The translations under genes and the position numbers were made by a program. Below, piece after piece: positions 35,742 through 44,777 of a DNA stretch of 64,000 nucleotides. The notes beneath the pieces are model-generated. The model worked only from the letters and a program-made list of their open reading frames with translations, did no database searches and was not told where the DNA came from. Position 1 is the stretch's first letter; every line of letters begins with the position of its first letter. The stretch comes from Bacillus infantis NRRL B-14911 (GTDB taxonomy: Bacteria > Bacillota > Bacilli > Bacillales > Cytobacillaceae), in the NCBI RefSeq assembly GCF_000473245.1, contig NC_022524.1, forward strand, positions 3,372,501 to 3,436,500. The letters are read 5' to 3'.

Positions 35742-37502
35742 CTATTCCATTTCTTCATCAAACCCATGGACAGCTTTAACCATATCCGCAAAAAGCGGAT
35801 TGACTCCCCCTTCGTTCTCTTTGACTCCAAGATTGACTGCGACAAGGGCGTATTTGGGTTTTTCGTAAGGGAAGTATCCCGCAAACCATTTATTATGCAG
35901 CTGCTCGCCATCATCGAACTGTCCTGTCTCCGCAGTTCCTGATTTGCCGGCCACTGAATATGGAAGCTCTTTGAACCATCTTCCGGTTCCTTCTTCATTG
36001 ACAACAACTTCTCTCAAAAGCTTCTGCAGTTTCATAGCCGTATAAGGGGATATTTTGCCGCCCCCTAAATCTTTGGACGGAAATTTCAGCAGCGAGGTTT
36101 CATTTTTATATTCAATTTCAGAGGCAACACGAATGCTTTCTTTTTTTCCGCCTTTGGCAATGGTGGCCATCATATTCGCCACCCCAAGCGGAGTGGCCCT
36201 CACTTCATGCTGTCCGATGCCGGTCAAGGCGACAAAATTGCTGTCCTTCTTGGCATCCTCTGAGTAAAATACCCGGCCTTCATCCTCCCGCGCGAGCTGA
36301 TGGAAATCAGTGAAGTGATAGATATCCCCTTCCCAGCCTGACTTTCCTGTAAGAGACAGCTTTCCGGCATAGTCCTCCAGTATGGCAGGATCTATCTCTT
36401 TCAGTTCCTTGGCAATGGTTGCAAATGTATTATTGCAGCTCCTGGCAAAGCTGTCTGTAAAATTTAGCATTCCATGCTGGTAAATCGTGTCCGGCTGGCC
36501 ATTGATTTTCCGGCTGCAGTCAAACTGCCTTTCCGGGCTGTCCAGGTTATAATCAATGGCTGCAGCTGCCACCACCGTTTTAAAAACGGATCCGATAATC
36601 TGCTGTTTGGTCATTGCATTCACCAGGCCCCCGTCTTTATAAGGGGCCGTCTTATTGATCTGCGGCCTGGACACCATGGCAAGGACGGTATTATTCTCTA
36701 TATCCAACAAAACCATCCCCCCATTCCGGATTCCATGCACATCTGCCAGCCGTTCTGCTTCCTCCTGAAGGGCCGCATCCAGAGTGGTTTTGATGTTGAC
36801 AGGATAAAAAGGATTTGCAGGCTCGACATATTTGACGTTTATCCCAAACAGCGGGCCTCCTGCCGCATCCACATGGTAGACAAGTTTGGATTCGCCATCG
36901 GGCATCAGAAACTCATCAAAGCTTTCTTCAAGACCGGAAACGCCGATCACGGTATCTTCAGGAAGGTTTTTGCCGGGATAGCGCTTTTGCACCGCTTCTT
37001 TATTCTGTCCGGTGATGCCGATCAGCTGTTCTGCCAGATTATTGGCTAGGCTGTATTTTTTTTCAACAGCAAATACACCAGGTATCTTAAGTGAATTGAT
37101 TTGTTCAGCTTGTACATCGGTCAATTCAAGAGGCTTCGGCTTGCCATAGGCAAACGGCTCTTTTGCTCCTTTGATGCTATATAAAAGGGCAGTTTCCGAT
37201 ATGCCTGTGATGGAGGCGACCTTTTGCGAATCCCAATCCATATTTTTTAAAAATGGAAATAAAACCAGTACAGGTATTTCCTGATGGGTCAGGGGCTCGC
37301 CATTCCTGTCCAGGAAAGAGCCTCTCCCGCTGTCGATCACCATCTCCTGGGAACGCTGCCTGACGCTGGCATCCAGAAGATTGATATTATGAGCAGAAAA
37401 GTGTTCTGCTGAAACAAGCTGGATCTGGATGAGCCGCCCGATCAGCAGAACAATCCCCAGCATGAATATACTTATGACAATGATGGCCCTTTTTTTCCAC
37501 AT
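35742..37502 (-). CDS. pbpI: Penicillin-binding protein PbpI (class B transpeptidase)
   Basis: Monofunctional peptidoglycan transpeptidase. An N-terminal membrane anchor (AIIVISIFMLGIVLLIGRL) and PBP dimerisation domain precede the transpeptidase domain, with active-site SxxK in GSVFKTV, SxN in FARSCNNTFA and KSGT in AGKSGTAETG. The start at 37502 gives 586 residues (584 in B. subtilis YrrR/PbpI). The ribosome site GAGGTG lies within the greA terminator hairpin, so translation may depend on how the transcript begins. Confidence 0.95.
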   Translation of the reverse strand: MWKKRAIIVISIFMLGIVLLIGRLIQIQLVSAEHFSAHNINLLDASVRQRSQEMVIDSGRGSFLDRNGEPLTHQEIPVLVLFPFLKNMDWDSQKVASITGISETALLYSIKGAKEPFAYGKPKPLELTDVQAEQINSLKIPGVFAVEKKYSLANNLAEQLIGITGQNKEAVQKRYPGKNLPEDTVIGVSGLEESFDEFLMPDGESKLVYHVDAAGGPLFGINVKYVEPANPFYPVNIKTTLDAALQEEAERLADVHGIRNGGMVLLDIENNTVLAMVSRPQINKTAPYKDGGLVNAMTKQQIIGSVFKTVVAAAAIDYNLDSPERQFDCSRKINGQPDTIYQHGMLNFTDSFARSCNNTFATIAKELKEIDPAILEDYAGKLSLTGKSGWEGDIYHFTDFHQLAREDEGRVFYSEDAKKDSNFVALTGIGQHEVRATPLGVANMMATIAKGGKKESIRVASEIEYKNETSLLKFPSKDLGGGKISPYTAMKLQKLLREVVVNEEGTGRWFKELPYSVAGKSGTAETGQFDDGEQLHNKWFAGYFPYEKPKYALVAVNLGVKENEGGVNPLFADMVKAVHGFDEEME

Positions 37503-37536
37503 AAAAAACACCTCGTCAAAAGTGTTGACGAGGTGT
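37503..37536 (-). terminator. greA terminator overlapping the pbpI ribosome site
   Basis: Minus-strand ACACCTCGTCAA-CACTT-TTGACGAGGTGT is a perfect 12-base-pair hairpin followed by TTTTTT, which directly precedes the pbpI ATG. The 3' arm contains the pbpI Shine-Dalgarno GAGGTG. Confidence 0.85.
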
Positions 37537-37574
37537 GCCCATTTCAAACCATATTTATGAAAAAGACTGGTTCC

Positions 37575-38051
37575 TTATTTAATGCTTGTAATGCGGACGC
37601 TCATATCCCCGCCCGGTGTCTGAACTGTCACTTCATCCCCGACCCTTTTGCCCATCAGGCTTTTTGCGATTGGAGAATCATTGGAAATCTTTCCTTCAAA
37701 CGGATCTGCCTCTGCACTTCCGACAATTGTGTAAGATTCTTCTTCTCCATCCGGAAGTTCAACAAATGTAACAGAGCGTCCTAGTGTCACTGTATCGCCG
37801 CTTGCCTCATCCTCTTCGATGATCTTTGCATTGCGGATCATATTTTCAAGGGTAGTGATGCGCCCTTCTACAAATGCCTGCTCTTCTTTCGCTGAATCAT
37901 ATTCAGAGTTCTCGGAAAGATCGCCGAAGCTGCGGGCGATTTTGATACGCTCTACAACATCTTTACGCTTTACTGTTTTTAAATGCTCCAGTTCCTGCTC
38001 AAGCTTTTCTTTTCCAGCCTGTGTCATTGGGAATACTTTTTCTGTAGCCAA
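37575..38051 (-). CDS. greA: Transcription elongation factor GreA
   Basis: Rescues backtracked RNA polymerase by stimulating transcript cleavage. The 158-residue product has the N-terminal coiled coil with acidic tip ([22 protein letters not shown]) and the C-terminal FKBP-like domain ([20 protein letters not shown]). The start is TTG with AAGGAG upstream. It is followed by a strong terminator. Confidence 0.98.
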   Translation of the reverse strand: MATEKVFPMTQAGKEKLEQELEHLKTVKRKDVVERIKIARSFGDLSENSEYDSAKEEQAFVEGRITTLENMIRNAKIIEEDEASGDTVTLGRSVTFVELPDGEEESYTIVGSAEADPFEGKISNDSPIAKSLMGKRVGDEVTVQTPGGDMSVRITSIK

Positions 38052-38141
38052 TATCCTTCACTCCTTCTAGAATCACAACCCCCATTTAGATTGTGCATTG
38101 GTAAGTATGTAAGCATCTGCTTTATTCGCAAATGCACAGGA

Positions 38142-38167
38142 GCGCGTCCTTTTGACAAAGGGCGCGC
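38142..38167. repeat. Inverted repeat between udk and greA
   Basis: GCGCGTCCTTTTGACAAAGGGCGCGC can form a strong hairpin but has no T-run on either side. It may be a weak udk terminator or a structured greA leader. Confidence 0.45.
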
Positions 38168-38217
38168 ATGCTTTCTGTTCATTAGACTTATCTTAACATT
38201 TTTTCTATGCTATTGTT

Positions 38218-38853
38218 TCATAAAAATGACTTTTGTTCAAGAATTGTATGAATTTTTGTTACCATCAGGTCAATGGCCACATGGTTATGGCCGCCCTCCG
38301 GGATGATGATATCTGCGTATCTCTTCGTCGGCTCGATGAATTGGTTGTGCATCGGGCGTACAACATTGACATATTGCTCAATGACTGAATCCATCGATCT
38401 GCCCCGTTCCTTAATATCCCTGAAAAGGCGCCTGATGATGCGCAAATCTGCATCGGTATCCACAAAAAGCTTCATATCCATAAGGCTGCGGAGCCTTTCA
38501 TCCTCCAGTACAAGTATGCCTTCTAGGATGATGACATCCTTTGGCTCCACATGGATGACGTCAGTGGACCTTGTATGCATGGCATAATCATAGACAGGCT
38601 TCTCAATGGGTTCATAGCTCTGCAGCTTTTCGATATGCTCAATCAGAAGGTCGTTATCAAATGCAAGCGGATGATCATAATTTGTTTTCAGCCTTTCTTC
38701 AAAGGGAAGATGGGTCTGATCTTTATAATAATAATCCTGCTCAAGCATTAAGATCGAATGACCCTTAAAGCTTTCATAAATCGCTTTTGTGACACTTGTC
38801 TTTCCAGAGCCGGATCCGCCGGCAACACCAATAACAACAGGTTTGCGATTCAT
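38218..38853 (-). CDS. udk: Uridine kinase
   Basis: Pyrimidine salvage: phosphorylates uridine and cytidine. Walker [14 protein letters not shown] lies at residues 8-20; the family motifs [11 protein letters not shown] and [16 protein letters not shown] follow. Product 211 residues, same as B. subtilis. It lies four bases after trhP2 and is probably co-transcribed with the tRNA hydroxylation genes. Confidence 0.97.
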   Translation of the reverse strand: MNRKPVVIGVAGGSGSGKTSVTKAIYESFKGHSILMLEQDYYYKDQTHLPFEERLKTNYDHPLAFDNDLLIEHIEKLQSYEPIEKPVYDYAMHTRSTDVIHVEPKDVIILEGILVLEDERLRSLMDMKLFVDTDADLRIIRRLFRDIKERGRSMDSVIEQYVNVVRPMHNQFIEPTKRYADIIIPEGGHNHVAIDLMVTKIHTILEQKSFL

Positions 38854-38857
38854 TATG

Positions 38858-40126
38858 TTAAAACTCCTTCCGCATCATGTTGTTAGGGTATACCGGCTTG
38901 TCCAGTTTAAACTGGACGATTTGCAGCGGATGGCGGGCAGCGTCAAGCTCGTTGCCTTTTTCATCCCAGATTTTATCGACCACCTGTGTAAAGTTCTCGA
39001 TTTCCGGGCCGAAAAATTCCACTTCCTGCCCCGGTGCAAATTTATTGCGCTGCTGAAGTGTGACGATTTGCGTTTCTTCATTATATCCAAGGACCAGGCC
39101 GGCAAAATCATTGGTCGTCTTTTTGCTATGATTTCCAAACATCTGCTCTTTATACCCTGGTACCCCTTCAAAGAAGGCAGGCGCCGTTTCCCTGTTCGCA
39201 CACTTGTCCAATTCCTCCAGCCATTCCTGCCTGATCACAAAATTATCGGGATCCGCACAATAAGCATCAATAACCTTGCGATAAACACTGACAACTGTAG
39301 CCACATAATGGATCGACTTCATGCGGCCTTCAATCTTGAGGCTGTCGATGCCCAATTCAATCATGCGCGGTATCGATTCTATCAGCTTCAGATCCTTAGG
39401 GCTCATGGCAAAAGGTGCATCCTGTTCCTGGAATAACGGCACTTCCTCAGAGCCTTCCAGCTTGTACAAATCATAATCCCAGCGGCATGACTGGCAGCAG
39501 CCTCCACGGTTGGAGTCCCTTGCTGTCATGTGGTTGCTCAGCGTACAGCGGCCTGAATAGGCGATGCACATTGCGCCATGGATGAATGTTTCAATTTCAA
39601 TATCCACTTTTTCCTTCATTTCACGGATTTCTTCGGCACTAGTTTCCCTTGCAAGCACAACCCGCTCAAGCCCTTCTTCCTTCCAGAACTGAACGGCCTT
39701 CCAATTTGAAAGTGACTGCTGGGTGCTCAGGTGAACCTCGATTTCAGGGGCAACCCTGCGGCAGGTTTCAATGATAAGGGGATCAGCTACGATAATTCCA
39801 GCCACTCCCGCTTCCTTGAGGCCGAGAAGATAGTCCTCAAGCCCGTCAATATTTTCGTTATGGGCAAAGATATTGGTCGTTACGTAAATTTTTGCACCAT
39901 AGCTCTTCGCGAACTCTACGCCTTCCTTCATTTCCTCAAATGTAAAATTGCCGGCATTTGACCGGAGCCCATACTCCTGGCCGCCGATGAAAACGGCATC
40001 TGCGCCATAGTGTACGGCAATTTTCAGCTTTTCCAGGTTTCCGGCCGGAGCAAGAAGCTCAGGCTTTTTGACGATTACCCTTTTGCCGTCCACTATTTGC
40101 GAGATATTATCTTTAATTGCGTTCAC
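38858..40126 (-). CDS. trhP2: tRNA 5-hydroxyuridine synthesis protein TrhP2 (peptidase U32 family)
   Basis: YrrO homologue. Despite the U32 peptidase label, B. subtilis YrrO and YrrN are needed for 5-hydroxyuridine at tRNA position 34. The U32 core ([26 protein letters not shown]) and the conserved cysteine cluster ([10 protein letters not shown] … GGCCQSCRW) are visible, with the U32 C-terminal domain. Product 422 residues. The start is GTG with AGGAGG seven bases upstream. It follows trhP1 and precedes udk. Confidence 0.94.
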   Translation of the reverse strand: MNAIKDNISQIVDGKRVIVKKPELLAPAGNLEKLKIAVHYGADAVFIGGQEYGLRSNAGNFTFEEMKEGVEFAKSYGAKIYVTTNIFAHNENIDGLEDYLLGLKEAGVAGIIVADPLIIETCRRVAPEIEVHLSTQQSLSNWKAVQFWKEEGLERVVLARETSAEEIREMKEKVDIEIETFIHGAMCIAYSGRCTLSNHMTARDSNRGGCCQSCRWDYDLYKLEGSEEVPLFQEQDAPFAMSPKDLKLIESIPRMIELGIDSLKIEGRMKSIHYVATVVSVYRKVIDAYCADPDNFVIRQEWLEELDKCANRETAPAFFEGVPGYKEQMFGNHSKKTTNDFAGLVLGYNEETQIVTLQQRNKFAPGQEVEFFGPEIENFTQVVDKIWDEKGNELDAARHPLQIVQFKLDKPVYPNNMMRKEF

Positions 40127-40173
40127 GATAAAACCTCCTGATTATAAGTCAAAATAGGCTTAATAGTTTTGAA

Positions 40174-41103
40174 TTAATATACGGTTTCTTTAAAGAAGAA
40201 GCCTGTATCCAGCGGCCTGCTGGCAGGCTGGATTTCTTCCGCCGCGTTCAGCAGGTCATCTTTCACTTCTTCGTATTCTTCCGGACTTTCTGTGCACAAA
40301 TCGATTGCTTTGCGGTAGAGCTTTGTGATTTCCAGGATATAATCTGCAGATTTTAAGATACCGTCAATCTTGAATGAATCCACACCGGCCTCGACCATTT
40401 CCTGGAGCTCATCAATAATGCAGATATCATTAGGGCTCATGATATGGGTCCCGTTTGCGTCTTCAAAAATCGGATATTTATTTTCCCGTTCTTTATCATG
40501 AAGGAACATATTCTGCTCTTTCGCCCGGTTTTCGACCTTCATCGCTTTTCCCTGGTATTCATAATAGTTCCCGAGAAGGGAGCGCTTAGATTGGAACATG
40601 GCAGTCATGCCGTGAACCTGGACCTCGATTTCAACTTCTGCGTTTTCCTTGATTTCAATAATCGAATCCATATTGATTTCACGGGCAAGCACAGAGCGCT
40701 TGGCACCTTTTCTTCCCCAGTAGTTGCATGTATACCAGTTTGTGGCTGTTGTTTCTGTATTCCAGTGCAGCTTCATGTCAGGTGCTGCCTCACGTGCTGC
40801 CATCAATACAGCCGGATCGCCGAAAATAACCGCGTCTGCCCCTGATTCCTGCACAAAACGGATATAATCGCCAAGCTCGTCCACTGTTTCATTATGGAAA
40901 ATGGCGTTCATAGCCACATACACTTTTTTGCCTTTTGAATGGGCCAATGTGATTGCTTCTGCTACTTGTTCCCTGCTGAATTCGCCGGCCAGCCTCAGGC
41001 CGTATCTCTGCTCGCCAACTACAAAAGCGTCTGCCCCAGCTTCCGCAAGCGGGATGATATCTTCTGTACCTGTTGGAGTAACAAGCAATTCAGGTTTTTT
41101 CAT
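40174..41103 (-). CDS. trhP1: tRNA 5-hydroxyuridine synthesis protein TrhP1 (peptidase U32 family)
   Basis: YrrN homologue and paralogue of TrhP2, 309 residues. The N-terminal TIM-barrel-like core resembles TrhP2 (KPELLVTPTGTEDII … GADAFVVGEQRYGLRL), but the sequence lacks the dense cysteine cluster and the long C-terminal domain. The ATG at 41103 has GAGGTG six bases upstream; a GTG nine bases earlier belongs to that site. It lies five bases after trmR. Confidence 0.93.
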   Translation of the reverse strand: MKKPELLVTPTGTEDIIPLAEAGADAFVVGEQRYGLRLAGEFSREQVAEAITLAHSKGKKVYVAMNAIFHNETVDELGDYIRFVQESGADAVIFGDPAVLMAAREAAPDMKLHWNTETTATNWYTCNYWGRKGAKRSVLAREINMDSIIEIKENAEVEIEVQVHGMTAMFQSKRSLLGNYYEYQGKAMKVENRAKEQNMFLHDKERENKYPIFEDANGTHIMSPNDICIIDELQEMVEAGVDSFKIDGILKSADYILEITKLYRKAIDLCTESPEEYEEVKDDLLNAAEEIQPASRPLDTGFFFKETVY

Positions 41104-41108
41104 TATGG

Positions 41109-41747
41109 TCACCTCTTTTTACTGATTGCAACGCCGTCGCCGACCGGAAGAATGACAGTATCATAATCCGGATGGTTCATCAGCCATGCGTTGAACTCGC
41201 TGATTTTCTTCACAAGACTGCGAATGCGCTTATTCTCGATCTCACTTTCACAGACTAGCCCTTTAAACAGGACATTGTCCGTTATGATCAAGCCGCCATC
41301 TGATAGCTGACGCGCATAGATCTCAAAGAATTTTTTATACTGGCCTTTTGCCGCATCGATGAATACCGCATCGTAAGGACCATATTTTAATGTTTCTCCC
41401 TCGAGCTCAAGGGCGTCACCCTCAAGCAGGGTGATCTGGTCTTCCCGGTCTGCAGCCCTGATATATCCGCGGGCCGATTCAATCCGCTCTTCATCCCTTT
41501 CAATTGTCACAATATGTGCATCAGGGATCGCGAACGACATCCGGAGAGCAGAGTATCCTATTGCTGCACCAACTTCAAGTATTTGCTTCGGCTTTTGAAT
41601 CCTGAGCAGCTGGAGAAGCGCTTCTATCCCCGGCAGCTCCATGATGGGTACACCATTATCTTTTGCATACTCCTCCATCTCAAGGAAAAGTCCCGGCCGT
41701 TCAGGAATCAGTCCCTCTATATATCCATGTACTTTATCTGTCAGCAA
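41109..41747 (-). CDS. trmR: tRNA 5-hydroxyuridine methyltransferase TrmR (O-methyltransferase)
   Basis: YrrM homologue. It methylates 5-hydroxyuridine at position 34 to 5-methoxyuridine, acting after TrhP1/TrhP2. COMT-like motifs are ILEVGAAIGYSALRM, VTIERDEERI and the metal-site region FIDAAKGQY with IITDNVLFKG. Product 212 residues. The start is TTG, with AGGGGA seven bases upstream. First gene of trmR-trhP1-trhP2-udk. Confidence 0.94.
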   Translation of the reverse strand: MLTDKVHGYIEGLIPERPGLFLEMEEYAKDNGVPIMELPGIEALLQLLRIQKPKQILEVGAAIGYSALRMSFAIPDAHIVTIERDEERIESARGYIRAADREDQITLLEGDALELEGETLKYGPYDAVFIDAAKGQYKKFFEIYARQLSDGGLIITDNVLFKGLVCESEIENKRIRSLVKKISEFNAWLMNHPDYDTVILPVGDGVAISKKR

Positions 41748-42060
41748 GCAGTCTTCCCCTCCATCCTTTTACCGCCTGCAGCCCTCCGTTTCAGGCATGA
41801 AAAAATAGCGCACAACAGAGCGGATGTTTCGCAAAGCCTTAAGGAAGGCCGTACAGAAAAGGGCTTAAGTGTAGCCAATCCATGCTTGTCTGTGGTTCAC
41901 GCTATCACACATGCGTATGAATGATGCACAGGCTTACTGTGCAGAAAGATAATAATCGCTATATAGGCATCTGCCGGCAGTTCCGCTGCAGCGTGCCGGG
42001 CAGAAAGAATCCGCCAATTAAACAGTCTGTATAAAACACTTGAACTATTTTACCATAAAC
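41748..42060. other. Gap between mltG and trmR, no gene seen
   Basis: About 310 bases. No convincing ORF. A minus-strand TAAAAT-like -10 near 42050 and short GC-rich inverted repeats (GCCGGCAG … around 41970-42002) suggest the trmR promoter and a long leader, but nothing recognisable as a riboswitch. Confidence 0.35.
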
Positions 42061-42096
42061 AAAAAGGGAATGCGAGTGTTTCCGCATTCCCTTTTT
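42061..42096 (-). terminator. Terminator of mltG
   Basis: AAAAAGGGAATGCG-loop-CGCATTCCCTTTTT; symmetric, so it can work on both strands. It lies 60 bases after the mltG stop. Confidence 0.85.
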
Positions 42097-42156
42097 CTGG
42101 CCTCCCGAAACGCTTCTGAAGCAATTGCAGCACGTGCCGGGAGCCCTGAGTCATTT

Positions 42157-43290
42157 CTAATTATTTGTTATGTGTTCTGCTTTCTTCTCATTATGCTCAT
42201 CAAGTGTGCTGGAGAATAGGACTTCTCCCTCCGGGGTGGCAAGGAAGTACAGGAAATCCGTGTCCTCCGGGTTAAGGGCCGCTTCAATTGACATGGTGCC
42301 TGCGTTGGCGATCGGACCAGGGGTCAATCCCGTGTTTTTGTACGTATTGTACGGTGAGTCCACTTCAAGGTCCTTATAAAGGACTCTCGACTTGTGTTCT
42401 CCCTTTGCATAAAGGACTGTCGGGTCAGTCTGAAGCGGCATGCCCGTTTCAATCCTGTTGTAGAATACGCTGGCGATTTTATTCCGGTCCACCTGCTGGG
42501 TAGCCTCTTCCTCGATGAGAGAAGCCATGGTCAAAAGCTGGTGCGGAGTCATATTCTGCTCTTCTGCCTGAGGGCTGTACTCTGCAAGCACCTCTCGTGT
42601 CTTATCGAGCATAACTTTCACAATCTCTTCCATAGTTGGATCTTCTTTATAAAATGGGTATGTTGCAGGGAAGAGATATCCTTCCAGCGGATATTTGATA
42701 TTTTCATTCAGTATTTCTTCTGTCAGCACCTCTGGATATTGTTCCATCAATGTGCTGATGAATTCCTTATCATTAAGCTTGGCAAAAACATCCTCTTGCT
42801 TCTGCCCGGTTTTATCGGCAATAATACCGGATATCTGGTCAAGCTGATTGCCTTCAGGAATAGCCAGCTTAAACACGGCTTCCTGCACGACCTTTCCAGT
42901 CTTCAAGCTTTCAATAATTTCAGGGATCGTCATTGACGGATTCAGAGGATAATCCCCTGCCATGAATCCGGATTCGTTTTTAAGCTTAACATAATACTTG
43001 AAGACGCGGGCATCCTTGATGAGCCCTTTATCCTCCAGCAGGCGTGAGATCTCGCCAACGGAAGACCCGATCGGCACTTCAACGGGAATTTTCTTCTTAT
43101 TGCCCGGATCAGTTGGCTCAAGAGCCGACTTTATGTAAAAGTAGCCTCCTCCGGCAACCAGGCCGACTGTAAGCACAAGGACTGCCGCAATGATCAGCAC
43201 AATCTTGCGGACTACCTTTGCCTCACTCTGACGCTCCAGCATCTTTTGCCGAATCAGGTCTTTTTTAGAATTCTTTTCTTCAGCAGACAT
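42157..43290 (-). CDS. mltG: Endolytic peptidoglycan transglycosylase MltG
   Basis: Cuts nascent glycan strands and sets their length. It has a cytoplasmic N-terminus, a membrane helix at about residues 28-50 (IVLIIAAVLVLTVGLVAGGG), a LysM-like subdomain, and the YceG domain with the catalytic glutamate in MASLIEEEA. The sequence TPGPIANAG is a family signature. Product 377 residues, YrrL in B. subtilis. The ATG has GAGGGGG upstream. Confidence 0.96.
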   Translation of the reverse strand: MSAEEKNSKKDLIRQKMLERQSEAKVVRKIVLIIAAVLVLTVGLVAGGGYFYIKSALEPTDPGNKKKIPVEVPIGSSVGEISRLLEDKGLIKDARVFKYYVKLKNESGFMAGDYPLNPSMTIPEIIESLKTGKVVQEAVFKLAIPEGNQLDQISGIIADKTGQKQEDVFAKLNDKEFISTLMEQYPEVLTEEILNENIKYPLEGYLFPATYPFYKEDPTMEEIVKVMLDKTREVLAEYSPQAEEQNMTPHQLLTMASLIEEEATQQVDRNKIASVFYNRIETGMPLQTDPTVLYAKGEHKSRVLYKDLEVDSPYNTYKNTGLTPGPIANAGTMSIEAALNPEDTDFLYFLATPEGEVLFSSTLDEHNEKKAEHITNN

Positions 43291-43430
43291 CTAATCCCCC
43301 TCAGTGTACAGGATTCTAAGGCTGTTTGGCCTGTTCCTTTATATAATCTCGCATTATTATACTATACTTTCAAAATCAGCGTGCGAAATTTAGCGAAAAA
43401 CCAAAAATTTTCCACTCTTTTCCTTGAGAA

Positions 43431-43603
43431 AAGCGTAAGCGCCTTGCTCACCCTTAAGGAACCCAGCCTAATAACGCCACGTCCTGTGGCAACGCCTGCA
43501 TGACACCCATCCCCGGGGGCCTTAAGACAACCCCCCCCGGAAAGGCGTTCTTTTTGGGAGGATTGTCTTGTGACCTCGAGGGGGCAGGCCCAGCTGCTAG
43601 ACA
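43431..43603. repeat. Dispersed structured repeat (type B copy 1)
   Basis: About 173 bases highly similar to 49934-50107: AGCGCCTTGCTCACC … GCCACGTCCTGTGGCAACGCC … CCTCGAGGG. It contains a hairpin of CTTAAGACAACCCCCC against GGAGGATTGTCTTG. It lies between yrzB and mltG and has no ORF. Confidence 0.8.
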
Positions 43604-43620
43604 GTGATTAAATTAGAACA

Positions 43621-43654
43621 GAAAAGAAAAACCGGTCCCTCTAAAGGACCGGTT
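43621..43654 (-). terminator. Terminator of yrzB
   Basis: Minus-strand AACCGGTCC-TTTAGAG-GGACCGGTT followed by TTTCTTTTC. Confidence 0.88.
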
Positions 43655-43660
43655 CAGCTC

Positions 43661-43948
43661 TTATTCTTCGCCTTCTTCTTCATCAAGGAAGGTATTGAGC
43701 ATTTCCTCAATCATATCCCACTCTTCATCTGTTTCAACCGGCAGCAGGTCGCCTTCTTCACTTTCCCCAGGCACATATGCAGAAGCATGGATCTCGATGT
43801 CATCCTGATCATCTTCATCTGCTCCTACAGGATAGTATAATACGTAAGACTTGCCAAATTCCTCAGAGTCGAATGTGAAGAGCACCTCACATAATTGTTC
43901 GTTGCCGTCTTCATCTACGATTGTAATGTTCTTTTCTCCGTGTTCCAT
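43661..43948 (-). CDS. yrzB: YrzB family protein (DUF1292)
   Basis: A 95-residue, strongly acidic protein of the DUF1292 family ([21 protein letters not shown]… [13 protein letters not shown]). Function is unknown. Its position last in alaS–ireB–ruvX–yrzB is conserved in Firmicutes. The ATG follows ruvX by 12 bases, so it is co-transcribed. Confidence 0.94.
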   Translation of the reverse strand: MEHGEKNITIVDEDGNEQLCEVLFTFDSEEFGKSYVLYYPVGADEDDQDDIEIHASAYVPGESEEGDLLPVETDEEWDMIEEMLNTFLDEEEGEE

Positions 43949-43960
43949 TATGCCACCTCA

Positions 43961-44377
43961 TCATTTCCGGCTGTCCAGATATCCTTGAAGGATCATGCTG
44001 GCAGCCATTTTATCGATTACTTTTTTCCTTTTTTTCCTGCTTACATCAGCTTCAAGCAAAACGCGTTCTGCTGCCATTGTAGTCAGGCGTTCATCCCAAA
44101 GGACGACAGGAAGCCCGAAGAGCCTTTCTAGCTCGCCGGCAAAAAACTGGCTTGCTTCTCCCCGGGGACCAATCGTCCCGTTCATGTTCTTAGGGAGGCC
44201 TACCACAATGGTGCTGACATCGTACTCTTTAATTATTTTACCTAATTGATCAAAACCAAACTCTTTTTCTTCTTCACTAATGCGGATGGTCTCCAATCCC
44301 TGCGCAGTCCAGCCAAGCTCATCGCTCAGCGCTACGCCTACAGTCTTGGAACCCACATCCAGCCCCATGCTTCTCAT
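43961..44377 (-). CDS. ruvX: Holliday junction resolvase-like protein RuvX (YqgF family)
   Basis: YrrK homologue with an RNase H-like fold. Motifs [28 protein letters not shown] and [12 protein letters not shown] carry the conserved acidic residues. The family is linked to Holliday junction processing and to 16S rRNA 5' maturation (YqgF). Product 138 residues. It is seven bases from ireB in the same direction. Confidence 0.95.
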   Translation of the reverse strand: MRSMGLDVGSKTVGVALSDELGWTAQGLETIRISEEEKEFGFDQLGKIIKEYDVSTIVVGLPKNMNGTIGPRGEASQFFAGELERLFGLPVVLWDERLTTMAAERVLLEADVSRKKRKKVIDKMAASMILQGYLDSRK

Positions 44378-44383
44378 AATAGT

Positions 44384-44650
44384 CTATCCCTCTCGCTGCT
44401 GCTTTAAATACGATTTGACCAATTCTTCAATTATCTCGTCCCGTTCAAGTTTCCGGATGATATTTCGTGCATCTTTATGGCGCGGGATGTATGCAGGATC
44501 TCCTGAAAGAAGGTACCCGACAATCTGGTTAATGGGGTTGTACCCTTTTTCTTGAAGTGCTTCATAGACTTGCAGAAGAACATCATTTACATCATGTTCA
44601 AATGGCTCCTCAGGAAAATTGAATCTCATTGTCTTATCAAATGAGCTCAT
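44384..44650 (-). CDS. ireB: IreB family regulatory phosphoprotein (YrzL)
   Basis: An 88-residue protein; in Enterococcus IreB is a target of the Ser/Thr kinase IreK and affects cephalosporin resistance. The sequence [16 protein letters not shown] … [20 protein letters not shown] matches the family, including the N-terminal threonine region. GAGGTG lies five bases before the second of two consecutive ATG codons, which is chosen. It follows alaS. Confidence 0.94.
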   Translation of the reverse strand: MSSFDKTMRFNFPEEPFEHDVNDVLLQVYEALQEKGYNPINQIVGYLLSGDPAYIPRHKDARNIIRKLERDEIIEELVKSYLKQQREG

Positions 44651-44777
44651 CACATTACACCTCGCTTTTCTGCATTGCGGCCGGAACCGGCACAGCTCAT
44701 GAAGCTTGTACCGGCTTTTCGGCCCCGCACAGCAAATGTTAATAGTTACCTACATTCTACACTACTTTCAAACGATA

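Noticed and set aside
38789-39436. 215-residue plus-strand open frame
   Set aside because: Antisense to trhP2 and the udk start, with no family similarity and no ribosome site.
41514-41924. 136-residue plus-strand frame
   Set aside because: It starts inside trmR antisense and runs into the non-coding gap; no ribosome site.
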